The notes under the pieces: generated by a model | Database searches by the model: none | Seen by the model: the letters and a program-made list of their open reading frames with translations, nothing else | Told to the model about the DNA's origin: nothing | Shown here: in pieces, positions 10,110 through 19,042 of the stretch | Layout of the letters: each line of letters starts with the position of its first letter | Position numbering within the stretch: position 1 is the first letter of the stretch | Assembly: GCA_026707935.1 (NCBI GenBank) | Contig: JAPOVX010000328.1 | Span: 257-47,070, forward strand | DNA from: Paracoccaceae bacterium | Lineage (GTDB): Bacteria; Pseudomonadota; Alphaproteobacteria; Rhodobacterales; Rhodobacteraceae | Direction: 5' to 3' | DNA: 46,814 nt | Made by a program: the position numbers and the translations under genes

Positions 10110-10260
10110 CCCATCTGTCCTGGTGCCTGAGATCGCTATCCCTTCGGCCGGTACAACCGTACCTGTCTCCAGATGTATTCCCTAATGGTGGTCCTTTTGC
10201 CTGAGAGTTTCCGGGCGCGGTTGCCCCTTCGGCACTGGCGAAGGCCAGATTCTCCCACCA
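10110..10260 (-). promoter_or_regulatory. Tandem glycine riboswitch
   Basis: On the minus strand, about 50 bases before gcvT, two glycine aptamers follow each other. The first (10260 to 10186) is closed by TGGTGG pairing with CCACCA and contains GCCGAAGGGGCAA and the core CTCAGGCAAAAGGACC. The second (about 10177 to 10112) is closed by CATCTG with CAGATG and contains GCCGAAGGGATAGC and CTCAGGCACCAGGACAG. A linker of about ten bases separates them. This is the standard arrangement for turning on glycine cleavage genes when glycine is plentiful. The expression platform was not resolved; no strong terminator hairpin is seen between the second aptamer and the start, so control may be on translation. 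Confidence 0.95.
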
Positions 10261-10812
10261 TTGGTTCCGAAGATATCCCCGACCGGTGAACCCGTCAAGC
10301 TCTGGCGCGACGTTTTGCGTTCCGGCAAGAGCTGCCGCGCCCGTTGATCAGGCAAACCCCTTCCCCAGGGATTGGCACAAGGATTTTCCGGCGGTCGGCA
10401 TCCAACTCCCAGATTCCTTTCGGAGCTTCAATCAAGTTCTGTTGCGAAAATGTCCTTGCGACTGGCAATCTGCCGAGAAACGCCCCGACAAACCGGAATT
10501 CCACAAGTGTAACGGCTACCGCTATCAAGGCAGCCGTGATTTCAAACATCAATGTCAACCCTTGCAGATGGATTGCAGCAGGAGCAACAGGAACACGTTC
10601 GTATGTTGTCTGATCACCGACGAGGGTCAGGTCGGCTTTTTCGGAAAACAGGACAGTGTTTCAGTTTCTCGAAAATGTTCCTATTGTGGACACGTACCCG
10701 CGGTTGTCGAGCGAAGATCGAACCGGCCACATTGCGTCTTGTCGTGTCGGGTCAGGTCGGTAACACGTGTGCAGACCGACGGGTCAGGTACATGAACTAC
10801 AGGAGGTAACCC
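10261..10812. other. Intergenic region without a recognised gene
   Basis: About 550 bases between the divergent gcv and ABC-transporter genes. It should hold both promoters. A minus-strand frame at 10295-10558 (up to 87 codons, TTG or ATG start, hydrophobic N terminus) shows no family resemblance and is not called. A strong ribosome binding site, AGGAGGT, lies at 10801-10807 before the binding-protein gene. Confidence 0.5.
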
Positions 10813-11970
10813 ATGTCGCATTACGATTTCAGACTTGTTCCGGCAATGGCGGGGCTCGCACTCACGATTGCGCTGACCGGAACATCCGTGGCGTCCGGCG
10901 GCGCGAAAATCGGGATGATCACGACGCTGTCCGGCGGAGGTTCATCTCTCGGAATCGATGTCCGCGATGGCTTCATGCTCGCGGTCCAGCAGTCCGGCAG
11001 AGATGATATCGAAGTGGTTGTCGATGACGATCAACGCAAACCCGATATCGCTGTCCAACTCGCGGACAAGATGGTCCAGTCGGATCGAGTGGATGTCTTG
11101 ACCGGGATCATCTGGTCAAACCTCGCTATGGCTGTCGTTCCGTCGGTCGTGGCTCAGGGCAAGTTCTACCTGTCGCCGAATGCTGGGCCATCGGCACTTG
11201 CGGGCAAGGGCTGCCACGAAAACTACTTCAACGTCGCCTGGCAAAACGACAACCTGCACGAAGCCGCGGGGAATTATGCCAACGACGCAGGATTCGGAAA
11301 TTCGTTCATCCTGGCGCCGAACTACCCGGCCGGCAAGGATGCCCTGACCGGGTACAAGCGATACTTCAAGGGGAGCCTCGCCGGTGAAGTCTACACGCAG
11401 CTTGGCCAGACCGACTACGCTGCCGAAATCGCCCAAATCCGGGCATCGGGTGCCGACAGCGTTTTCTTCTTCCTGCCGGGTGGCATGGGAATCTCCTTCA
11501 TGAAACAGTACTCGGGTTCCGGTGTCGACATCCCCGTACTCGGCCCGGCGTTTTCATTTGACCAGGGAATCCTGGCCGCGGTCGGTGACGCTGCGCTCGG
11601 CGTCAGGAACACGTCGCAGTGGTCGAAGGACCTGGACAACGAGGCAAACCGGAACTTCGTTGCAAGTTTCGAAGAGGCCTTTGGTCGCCTGCCTTCGCTC
11701 TATGCGTCCCAGGGCTTCGATACGGCGAACCTGCTGATTTCGGCGCTCGGAAAGGCCGATGTCTCCGATACCGATGCATTTCGGGATGCACTTCGCGCGG
11801 CCGACTTTGTTTCGGTGCGCGGTGACTTCAGCTTCGACTCCAATCAACACCCCATACAGGACATCTATGTCAGGGAAGTCATCAAGGAAGGGGACATTCT
11901 TACCAACCGGATCATTTCGGTTGGTCTGGAGGATCACTCGAACGTCTACGCGGCAGAGTGCCCACTCTGA
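10813..11970 (+). CDS. Periplasmic binding protein of a branched-chain-type ABC transporter
   Basis: A 385-residue type I periplasmic binding protein (Peripla_BP_6, LivJ/LivK-like). A signal peptide covers about the first 28 residues (hydrophobic AMAGLALTIALTGTSVA). The mature part opens KIGMITTLSGGGSSLG, typical of the family, and includes LTGIIWSNLA and NYPAGKDALTGYK. AGGAGGT ends six bases before ATG. It is followed after 63 bases by permease and ATPase genes livH-livM-livG-livF, so it is the substrate receptor of that system. Ligands of such proteins range from branched-chain amino acids to amides, aromatic acids and short carboxylates; the sequence does not tell which. Confidence 0.9.
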   Translation: MSHYDFRLVPAMAGLALTIALTGTSVASGGAKIGMITTLSGGGSSLGIDVRDGFMLAVQQSGRDDIEVVVDDDQRKPDIAVQLADKMVQSDRVDVLTGIIWSNLAMAVVPSVVAQGKFYLSPNAGPSALAGKGCHENYFNVAWQNDNLHEAAGNYANDAGFGNSFILAPNYPAGKDALTGYKRYFKGSLAGEVYTQLGQTDYAAEIAQIRASGADSVFFFLPGGMGISFMKQYSGSGVDIPVLGPAFSFDQGILAAVGDAALGVRNTSQWSKDLDNEANRNFVASFEEAFGRLPSLYASQGFDTANLLISALGKADVSDTDAFRDALRAADFVSVRGDFSFDSNQHPIQDIYVREVIKEGDILTNRIISVGLEDHSNVYAAECPL

Positions 11971-12033
11971 CGATTTGATCCGGTTTCAGGGCTCCCGGCA
12001 GGATGACCTCGCCTGCCGGGATGCGCGAGACAC

Positions 12034-12970
12034 ATGACGGCGACACTGATTGCGGAGCAGATCCTGAACGGTCTCCAGTTCGGGGTCATGCTTTTCCTGA
12101 TGTCGGCAGGTCTGACGTTGATCTTCGGTGTCATGGGATTGATCAATCTGGCGCACGGTTCGCTGTACATGGTCGGAGCGTTCGCCTGTGCCGCGGTGGC
12201 CATGGCCAGCGGATCGTTCTGGCTGGGGCTTGCAGCCAGCCTGGCAGCCGCGGCAGCGGTGGGCGCGATCATCGAAATCGTCGTGATCAAGAGGCTGTAT
12301 GGCCGTGACCACCTTGACCAGGTCCTCGCCACCTTCGCCCTGATCCTGGTTTTCTCGGAAGGCGTACGCTGGATCTTTGGTGCGTTTCCCCTGTACCTTA
12401 ACATCCCGGATTCGCTGGCGGGTGCCGTTCTGCTACCGGGCGACATCCACTATCCGCTTTATCGGCTGTTGATCATCGCCGTGGGTCTTGCAATCGCCGC
12501 CAGCCTGGCCGGACTGATTTCGTTTACGCGACTTGGAATCCAGATCCGTGCCGGGCAGACGGACCGGGAAATGATTGCTGTTCTGGGCGTCGACATCAAC
12601 AGGTTGTACACGCAGGTTTTTGCACTTGGGGCCGCCTTGGCCGGCCTTGCAGGCGCACTCGTGGGAACAATACAATCGGTGGAGGTCGGCATGGGCGAAC
12701 CGGTACTGATTCTTGCATTCGTTGTCATCGTCATCGGAGGAATCGGTTCGGTCAAGGGAGCTCTGGTAGGTGCAGTGCTCGTCGGAGTTACGGATACGGT
12801 CGGGCGATTCGTTCCTACTTCCCCAGGCTTTCGGGGTTTTCATGGACCCGTCGTCAGCGACGGCCGTCGGATCTTCTCTCGCGTCGATGTTGATTTACGT
12901 TCTGATGGCACTCGTCCTTTACCTTCGGCCAGGAGGTCTTTTTGGTCGAGCGTATGCTCACCAATCATGA
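12034..12970 (+). pseudogene. livH: LivH-type permease with a single frameshift near its 3' end
   Basis: Inner-membrane permease of the branched-chain-type ABC transporter. Frame 1 codes normally from ATG 12034 (FGVMLFLMSAGLTLIFGVMG and, near the end, VIGGIGSVKGALVGAVLVG) to about residue 260. The usual C terminus continues in frame 2 (FGVFMDPSS, then LIYVLMALVLYLRPGGLFG) and stops at 12968-12970. Removing one T near 12813-12814 restores a single frame reading VGRFVLLPQAFG. Without correction, frame 1 runs through into livM and would give a 637-residue fusion. The restored stop overlaps the livM ATG as ATGA, which argues that the indel is recent or a sequencing error. Confidence 0.85.
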
Positions 12971-13947
12971 TTTCGGAAGAAAGACTGAACCTGATTCTGG
13001 CTATCCTGCTGGTCGCCGTTCCAGTTGGAGCCTCTCTTGTCGATCAGCCGTACATCCTGACACTGGCGACCCGGGTCGTGATCCTGGGGATGGCGGGAAT
13101 CGGATTGAACCTGGTGCTCGGTTACGGCGGCCTGGTGTCTTTTGGACACGCCGCATATTTTGGAGCGGGCGGGTACGTTGCAGGTATCCTTGCGCACCAT
13201 GCCCTGAACGCCGATCCGATCATCGAGTTTCCGTTCATCATTCACGGAACCGCTGAAATGCTGGTCATCTGGCCGTTCGCGATACTGGCCGGAGCACTTC
13301 TGGCACTCTGTATCGGTTTCCTCTCGCTCAGGACGAGCGGCGTCTACTTCATCATGATCACGCTCGCTTTCGCCCAGATGCTCTATTATTTTTCGGTATC
13401 GTGGCCGTCCTACGGCGGGGAAGACGGTCTGCCGACCTACGTCCGGAGCGGCTTTCCGGGCGTAAGCACCATGCAACCGCTTCCATTCTTCGGCATCTGT
13501 CTCGCGCTCCTGTTCCTCGTCATTTGGCTGACTTCCCGCGTGATCAATTCGCACTTCGGCATGGCGCTACAGGCAGCCCGACAGAATCCGGGTCGTGCCG
13601 CCAACGTCGGTGTCGAAGTCTTCAGGACCCGACTCACCGCGTTTGTCATTTCCGGGGCCATCGCGGCGTTGGCCGGCGCGCTGTTCACCGAGTTGTACCG
13701 TTTCGTAAGTCCGACGATGTTCAACTGGCACACTTCGGGCGAGATCATCGTCTTTGTCATCCTCGGTGGCGTCGCGCGCCTGTACGGTCCGATTGTCGGA
13801 GCTGCGTGCTTTGTTCTGCTCGAGCAGATCCTCGGCGGGATAACCGAACACTGGCAGTTCTGGCTCGGAATGGGTCTCGTGATCGTCGTCCTGTTCGCCA
13901 AGGGCGGAATTATCGGGTTGCTGGTCAGGGAAAAGGCAAGTGCCTGA
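12967..13947 (+). CDS. livM: LivM-type permease of the branched-chain-type ABC transporter
   Basis: A 326-residue inner-membrane permease starting MISEERLNLI at ATG 12967. The family motif GIGLNLVLGYGGLVSFGHAAYFG follows the first membrane segments (within it, LGYGGLVSFGHAAYFGAG), and the C-terminal coupling region includes GALFTELYRFVSP and VFVILGGVARLYGP. The ATG overlaps the restored livH stop by four bases, so it was a separate translationally coupled gene rather than the C-terminal half of a natural fusion. Its own stop lies inside the start region of livG. Pairs with LivH to form the membrane channel. Confidence 0.9.
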   Translation: MISEERLNLILAILLVAVPVGASLVDQPYILTLATRVVILGMAGIGLNLVLGYGGLVSFGHAAYFGAGGYVAGILAHHALNADPIIEFPFIIHGTAEMLVIWPFAILAGALLALCIGFLSLRTSGVYFIMITLAFAQMLYYFSVSWPSYGGEDGLPTYVRSGFPGVSTMQPLPFFGICLALLFLVIWLTSRVINSHFGMALQAARQNPGRAANVGVEVFRTRLTAFVISGAIAALAGALFTELYRFVSPTMFNWHTSGEIIVFVILGGVARLYGPIVGAACFVLLEQILGGITEHWQFWLGMGLVIVVLFAKGGIIGLLVREKASA

Positions 13948-14761
13948 ACCGGGAAGCGTACCCGGCACGGGAGCCATTTCCACGAGTGATTCGGGGAGCA
14001 CTGGTTCATGCGGTGGAGCCATCCTCGAGATCGACGGCCTGACAAAACGATTTGGCGCGGTTGTCGCTAACCTGGATGTTTCGTTTGATCTCAGACCGGG
14101 CGAAATTCATGCGGTCATCGGGCCGAACGGGGCCGGGAAGTCGACCCTCGTCAAACAGGTCGTCGGAGAAATGCGCCACGATTCCGGCACCATTCGGTTT
14201 CGCGGTCGCGACATAGGTGGACTGGACGCTGCAGTTCGCTCCCGGCTTGGCTTGGCCAGGAGCTTCCAGGTCTCCTCATTGATTTCGGAATTCACCGTAC
14301 TCCAGAACACGATGCTTGCCGTTCTCGGGCGGACCGGCGCGGGTTTCCGATTCTTTCGCCCCGCAATGACCGACGACTCGCTCGTGAAGCCTGCAAGGAC
14401 CTGCGTTGAGCAGGTCGGGCTTGAGCAGAGGTCGGCCGTTCTTGCATCAGAACTCAGCCATGGCGAGCGAAAGAAGCTGGAGATCGCAGTTGCGCTCGCC
14501 CTGGAACCGGGCGCGTTCATTCTCGACGAACCCATGGCCGGAATGGGTCCCGAGGGAACGAGGGAAATGACGGCATTCCTGAACAGGCTTCGCGAAACGG
14601 CCCCGATTCTACTGGTCGAGCACGACATGGACGCTGTCTTTGCGCTCGCCGACCGCGTCTCCGTGCTGGTTGAAGGTCAACTTCTTGTCACCGGTGACGC
14701 GGAATCCGTTCGCAGGAATCCGGAAGTTTGCACGGCCTATCTCGGGGACTGGGGAATTTGA
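13940..14761 (+). CDS. livG: LivG-type ATPase of the branched-chain-type ABC transporter
   Basis: A 273-residue ATP-binding subunit. Walker A is GPNGAGKST, the signature is LSHGERKKLEIA (a variant common in LivG proteins), and Walker B is FILDEPMAGM followed by the switch histidine in LLVEHDMD. The GTG start at 13940 overlaps the livM stop by eight bases. The first 30 residues, rich in Gly, Ser and Thr, are longer than usual before ILEIDGLTKRFG; a later start cannot be excluded. Works with LivF to power uptake. Confidence 0.9.
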   Translation: MPEPGSVPGTGAISTSDSGSTGSCGGAILEIDGLTKRFGAVVANLDVSFDLRPGEIHAVIGPNGAGKSTLVKQVVGEMRHDSGTIRFRGRDIGGLDAAVRSRLGLARSFQVSSLISEFTVLQNTMLAVLGRTGAGFRFFRPAMTDDSLVKPARTCVEQVGLEQRSAVLASELSHGERKKLEIAVALALEPGAFILDEPMAGMGPEGTREMTAFLNRLRETAPILLVEHDMDAVFALADRVSVLVEGQLLVTGDAESVRRNPEVCTAYLGDWGI

Positions 14762-15447
14762 GCAGTCTTTTGCACGTCGACAACATGCACGCATGGTACG
14801 GCTCGAGCCAGGCGCTGTTTGGCGTTGATCTCGATGTGGGTGAAGGCGAAGTTGTTGCGCTCATGGGCCGCAACGGCATGGGAAAAACGACCGCCATACA
14901 GACGGTTCTGGGCCTGATTCGTCCCTGTACGGGTGAAATCCGGTTTTCGGGGCACGACATCGCGAACCTGCCGCCCCATCGCATTGCACGGCTGGGAATC
15001 GGCTTGGTTCCCGAGGGCAGGCGCTGTTTTCCCAACCTGACGGTTCGGGAGAATCTCCTTTCCGCCTCACGACGGGGAGAGTGGACCCTTGGAAAGACTT
15101 GCGGTCTTTTCCCTTTTCTCAGGGAACGCCTGGACCAGCCGGCGGCAACCCTCTCGGGAGGAGAACAACAGATGCTGGCCATTGGCCGGGCGCTGATGAC
15201 CAATCCGAGGATGCTGATCATGGACGAGGCCACCGAAGGCCTGGCGCCGCTCGTCCAGCAGGAAATCTGGTCGGTGATCGGAAGCCTCAAACATGATGGG
15301 CTTTCGATACTTCTCGTCGACAAGGCCGTTCGCGAATTGCTTCAGGTCTCCGATCGATGTGTCATCCTTGAGAAGGGTCGAACGGCGTGGACCGGGAGGC
15401 ACTCTGATCTGAGCCCGGAAACCGTCGAGCGTTACCTCGGAATCTGA
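14758..15447 (+). CDS. livF: LivF-type ATPase of the branched-chain-type ABC transporter
   Basis: A 229-residue ATP-binding subunit. Walker A is GRNGMGKTT, the signature LSGGEQQMLAIGRA and Walker B LIMDEATEGLAP. The chosen start TTG 14758 overlaps the livG stop (TTGA) and gives the usual opening LLHVDNMHAWYGSSQALF; the frame is open further upstream to 14728. In LivF proteins the residue after the Walker B block is normally followed by a switch histidine; here the text is ILLVDKAVRELL, with Asp-Lys where Glu-Gln/His is expected, also seen in some homologs. Its end overlaps the convergent transporter gene by 16 bases. Confidence 0.9.
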   Translation: MSSLLHVDNMHAWYGSSQALFGVDLDVGEGEVVALMGRNGMGKTTAIQTVLGLIRPCTGEIRFSGHDIANLPPHRIARLGIGLVPEGRRCFPNLTVRENLLSASRRGEWTLGKTCGLFPFLRERLDQPAATLSGGEQQMLAIGRALMTNPRMLIMDEATEGLAPLVQQEIWSVIGSLKHDGLSILLVDKAVRELLQVSDRCVILEKGRTAWTGRHSDLSPETVERYLGI

Positions 15448-16385
15448 GCAATCCTGTCGTGAAGGCGAACGAGAATTCGGACAAGCAGTGGCGTGAAGTA
15501 CATGGGAAACTGGTAGAGTGCGATGAACATCCCGAGGAAGGGATCAGGCGGCAAGGCGGCAAGATAGACCGCTGCGTTGCGATTTCCCCAAAGAAGGCCC
15601 AGGGTACCGGAATCCCTGCGTCCAAGGGGCTTTCGGGCAAGGAAATAGACGGTTCCGTTCACCCCGAGGTTCAGGAGAACCGCGAGGCCAAGTATTGAAG
15701 ATCCTGTCATCGGGTCTTCGATCAGGCGCACGGCGACGCCGTCGAAGACGGGAACCAGGAACAGGATCATGGCTATCGCCGAGACCCCGTTCAAGACATG
15801 GCTGCCGTCGGCGCCCGAACGGTTTCGGTTTCGCAATGGCAGGCCGATGACGAGCGCAAAAAACCACCCGCCCAGGATGATTGCGGCAAGGCGCACAGCA
15901 AGATCGAACGGGTCGACAGCCGCGCGTTCCGGCAGGAGGACAGAAATTGTCAGTGGGCCGAGCAGGGGAGTCAGCACGGTTGCCACGAGAGAGATCTCCA
16001 GCGCGCGCCGGCTGTTCAGTCCAATGAACTGGCAGAGAGCGGCGGCTGATGCAATTGGCGGCGCTGCCGCCAGGATGACCGCGAACTCAAGCGAACGCTG
16101 CGATACTCCGATCAGCCCGAAGATCAATGCGTAGATCGACGAAGTGGCCGGCATCAACACGATGGAAATGGCGACAAGGGTGGGGAGGCGTGAAGCCGAA
16201 AGGATGTCCGGCAACAGCGCGCGCGGTTTGAGTTGCGCCATTGACGATCCCAGGACCAGGGCCACCAGGACGGGAAGCGCGGGGCGCATAATCGATGCAA
16301 GATCCGGAAAGACGAACGCGATCAGGCATCCGACGATCAGCACGACAGGCGCATGCCTTCCGAGCCATCCCAGGGCCTGAATCAC
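15432..16385 (-). CDS. BASS-family (bile acid:sodium symporter-like) transporter
   Basis: A 317-residue inner-membrane protein with about nine to ten hydrophobic segments. The pattern ILAAAPPIASAAALCQFIGL followed by SLVATVLTPLLGP resembles the two broken-helix motifs of the bile acid:sodium symporter superfamily (BASS, which includes arsenite and pantothenate relatives). Length is normal. It is convergent with livF, overlapping by 16 bases, and no partner gene suggests the substrate; the 207 bases before its start hold no gene. Family call moderately sure, function open. Confidence 0.65.
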   Translation of the reverse strand: MIQALGWLGRHAPVVLIVGCLIAFVFPDLASIMRPALPVLVALVLGSSMAQLKPRALLPDILSASRLPTLVAISIVLMPATSSIYALIFGLIGVSQRSLEFAVILAAAPPIASAAALCQFIGLNSRRALEISLVATVLTPLLGPLTISVLLPERAAVDPFDLAVRLAAIILGGWFFALVIGLPLRNRNRSGADGSHVLNGVSAIAMILFLVPVFDGVAVRLIEDPMTGSSILGLAVLLNLGVNGTVYFLARKPLGRRDSGTLGLLWGNRNAAVYLAALPPDPFLGMFIALYQFPMYFTPLLVRILVRLHDRIAQIPR

Positions 16386-16593
16386 GGACGCGTTCCCGGA
16401 CTCGGATGGTCATGCCAGGTCAATCGGCAGCCGGGAATTGCGTTTGCGTGGTGCATTTCCGTGGTGGAATCGATCATTCCCCAATGCATGTCCGTGTTCG
16501 AGGCACACCGCCGAATATCCCGATGGCTGATCTGGTCGCGTCATGTACAGGCGATGCCCGCGTATTCGCCGGGCCAGCGCATTCTGCGACCCG

Positions 16594-17433
16594 TCAGGCC
16601 TGGTCGCTTTCGCTCGTTGCCATTGGTTCGGACGGGGCCGGCGGCACGAACGAACAGGCGCCGTCCACCGATTGGTCAAACGGAATGACCGAGCCGGTCA
16701 TCAGTCCACAATCATCGGAGGCGATGAAGTTCACGGCACGTGCAACTTCCTCGGGATCGATCAATCTCCCGAACGGCCTCTCCAGTCCGGCCCGGGCTTG
16801 CCATCCGTCTTCGGCATTGTGGTACGTGCGCTGTATCCGGTCTTCACCGTCGGAGGCCATCCATCCGATATCAAGCTGATTGACCCGAATTCGATTGCGC
16901 ATGAGCGCATAACCCGAGTTTTTCGTCAGCGTCGCGAGCGCGCCTTTCGAGGCACAGTACGCTGATATGAATGGCTGGCCGGCCGTGCTCGAAACGGAAC
17001 CGATATTGACAATCGATCCTTCGACTCCGTCACGTATCATGAGTTTGACCGTCTCCTGCATCAGGAAAAACGGCGCCCTCACGTTCGTTGCGAACATCCG
17101 GTCGAAAAGGGCTTCCGATGTATCGACGAGAGTTCCCCGTTCAGTGGTGGCCGCAGCGTTGACGAGTATGTCGACACGTCCAAACTCGCGGTCCGCAGTT
17201 GCAATCACGTTGCGGCAGTCGTCGACGGATTCGAGATCTGCCCTGACAAAGACGACCCTGACTCCCTCGTGACCACGGCTGATCTGCCTGGAAACCGCCT
17301 CGCCCCGGTCCGCGTTGCGGCCGCAAATGACCAGACCGCGCGCCCCTGCCACGGCAAACCGGTGCGCAATCGCGGCCCCGAGTCCTTGGGTTCCGCCCGT
17401 CGTGACGGCAATTTTTCCATCTAGTCTGTTCAT
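16594..17433 (-). CDS. Short-chain dehydrogenase/reductase coupled to iolE
   Basis: A 279-residue SDR. The cofactor loop is TGGTQGLGAA, the second motif NAAATTERG replaces the usual NNAG, and the active site shows NIGSVSSTAG with YCASK. It overlaps the iolE stop by four bases (ATGA), so the two are translated together and probably act in one pathway. Reasonable roles are oxidation or reduction of an inositol, inosose or related polyol, but nothing in the sequence fixes the substrate. The C-terminal 20 residues after FDQSVDG are a poorly conserved tail. Confidence 0.8.
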   Translation of the reverse strand: MNRLDGKIAVTTGGTQGLGAAIAHRFAVAGARGLVICGRNADRGEAVSRQISRGHEGVRVVFVRADLESVDDCRNVIATADREFGRVDILVNAAATTERGTLVDTSEALFDRMFATNVRAPFFLMQETVKLMIRDGVEGSIVNIGSVSSTAGQPFISAYCASKGALATLTKNSGYALMRNRIRVNQLDIGWMASDGEDRIQRTYHNAEDGWQARAGLERPFGRLIDPEEVARAVNFIASDDCGLMTGSVIPFDQSVDGACSFVPPAPSEPMATSESDQA

Positions 17434-18341
17434 GGGTCCGGCGCATCCGCTATCTTGTAACCTGCATCAACCAGTACCCGGGACAGCTCGGCGTAACCAA
17501 TGCAGGCGAATTCGTAGGGTGGGGCAAGCGCAGGGTCCTGCTCGGCCTCCACCACGAACCAGCCTTCGTATCCGACATCGGCCATGCGCCGGACCAATTC
17601 ACCGAAATCCAGTGACCCGTCGCCCGGGACCGTGAAGGCGCCTTTCAGAACGGCGTCAAGAAAACTCTCACGCGCACGGTCGAGCCCGGCGATCACGTCG
17701 GCCCTGACGTCCTTTGCATGGAAGTGACTGATGCGGGGGCCGTGATTGGCAATCACGCGAAACACGTCGCCCCCGGCAAACGCCATGTGGCCAGGGTCGT
17801 AGAGAAGAGGCAGGGTTGCGCCAGAATGTGCCATCAGGAGGTCGAGGTCGCGTTCCGATTCGATCGGCGCCCCCATGTGGTGGTGGTATGCGATCGGCAT
17901 TCCATCGTCCGCACACCACTCTGCGAGGAGCGTGAGCCGCCCGCCGTATTCCCTGATCTGATCCTCATCGAGCCGCCTGCGCCGGTCGAGCGGAGTCTTT
18001 CGTTCACCCTGGATCGTTCCGGAGGTTTCTCCGTAAACGAGGCATGGAGCGTTTACGGCCTTGAAGAGTTCAAGTTGTTCCGCGATCCGGTCTTTTTCCG
18101 AATCCAGGTCATTGTCGAGGAGCGTTCCGGAATACCAGCCGCCACAAATCCCGATGTCATGCGATGACAGTATCCGTTTCAGGGTTTTCGCGTTCCTGGG
18201 GAACTTGCCGCCTGTTTCGACGCCGATGAATCCGGCCGTCCGGGCTTCCCGCAGGCAGGTCTCGAGAGGAGTGTCCCCTCCCAGCTCAGGCAGGTCGTCA
18301 TTTGTCCAGGCGATCGGCGCAATTCCCAGTTTTGCCAGCAT
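17430..18341 (-). CDS. iolE: Inosose dehydratase
   Basis: A 303-residue TIM-barrel protein opening LAKLGIAPIAWTNDDLPELG, characteristic of IolE, which dehydrates scyllo-inosose to the trihydroxycyclohexane-dione of the inositol pathway. Metal-site and active-site segments of the AP-endonuclease-2 fold are visible: GVETGGKFPR, PIAYHHHMG, YDPGHMAFAGG, HFHAKDV and GWFVVEAEQD. Length agrees with the family. It is the first gene of a two-gene minus-strand unit with the SDR. The rest of the classical route in this window is iolB and iolI, about 6-11 kb to the right. Confidence 0.88.
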   Translation of the reverse strand: MLAKLGIAPIAWTNDDLPELGGDTPLETCLREARTAGFIGVETGGKFPRNAKTLKRILSSHDIGICGGWYSGTLLDNDLDSEKDRIAEQLELFKAVNAPCLVYGETSGTIQGERKTPLDRRRRLDEDQIREYGGRLTLLAEWCADDGMPIAYHHHMGAPIESERDLDLLMAHSGATLPLLYDPGHMAFAGGDVFRVIANHGPRISHFHAKDVRADVIAGLDRARESFLDAVLKGAFTVPGDGSLDFGELVRRMADVGYEGWFVVEAEQDPALAPPYEFACIGYAELSRVLVDAGYKIADAPDP

Positions 18342-18611
18342 GACAGGCTCCCATAGTCAGAACCGCATCATGTCAACATGTTTGGAAGGCATTCGCAAGA
18401 TCGGCAGACAAATCAGCGGACATATTCGCGTCCAGTCGCGTCACCGCCGGCGCGCCGTGAGCAAGGAGGCTTGGAGGAGACCATGTCGCCTGTCTGAAAC
18501 GTCCACGCGTGTGGGCACGTCCGAACAGGACAGGCACTCATCGAGTCTTCCTTCCGTATCGTTCATCTCTGTTTCCGGGACCGCTCCACCATCATTTTGT
18601 TCATCTTTATG

Positions 18612-18710
18612 TCAAATTCCGGTCATCTCGAATTCGTCCAACGAAGTACTATCGGCACGACGGTCATGACACATCTTCCCACATCCATCCGGCAGCCCGG
18701 ATTTCCGCGC
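18612..18710 (-). pseudogene. C-terminal remnant of a tyrosine recombinase (copy 1)
   Basis: The last roughly 23 codons read KMCHDRRADS then TSLDEFEMTGI and stop, matching the end of phage-type integrases (usually KLYDRR...SLDEVERI.I). The catalytic Tyr position is His (CAT). In the remnant at 19665 the same positions are changed in the same way, and the two ends agree at 11 of 17 residues. Further upstream the similarity fades; SFR occurs in another frame about 35 codons before the stop, suggesting an internal indel. Assignment rests on my reading of a short motif. Confidence 0.45.
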
Positions 18711-19042
18711 AGCGGAACGAATCATGGCTCTAATCGGCGACCTCATCGGTCTCGACATGGAGACCGCTCGGTTTGCTGTTGGAATTGGTCTGACCGGTAC
18801 AGCTCCCCAGTCTCCAAATGAGGGACGTTGCAGCAATGAAATGCCTTTCGATGCGGGGACGGGAAACACGCAGAAGGCCGTTACAAGGAATCGTGCAGAT
18901 CCGGCTTCGCCGCCCTCGGCAAGAGGTCCGGGGCAGATCCGGTGTGGCGCGTTTGCAAATCGTGAAGAACGGCCAGCCGACAACGAGTCGGTTTAGACGA
19001 ACTCGGAATCCCTTGCCGCCAACCCCCGACCCCCGTCTGCTG
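18711..19042. other. Noncoding spacer in the integrase scar
   Basis: About 330 bases between the first integrase remnant and the Uma2 stop. No gene with a plausible start, motif or codon pattern was recognised. It may contain more decayed integrase or cargo sequence, but none could be read with confidence. Confidence 0.4.

Noticed and set aside
10295-10558. Possible small membrane protein upstream of the glycine riboswitch
   Set aside because: A hydrophobic N terminus alone is weak evidence; the C-terminal part is low-complexity basic and no family or start support was found.
10617-10641. Hairpin CCGAC/GTCGG followed by CTTTTTC as a terminator
   Set aside because: The stem is only five pairs with a nine-base loop and there is no plus-strand gene ending before it.
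12034-13947. Natural LivH-LivM fusion protein of 637 residues
   Set aside because: The linker reads as noise, the real livH end is in another frame, and the restored stop overlaps the livM ATG.
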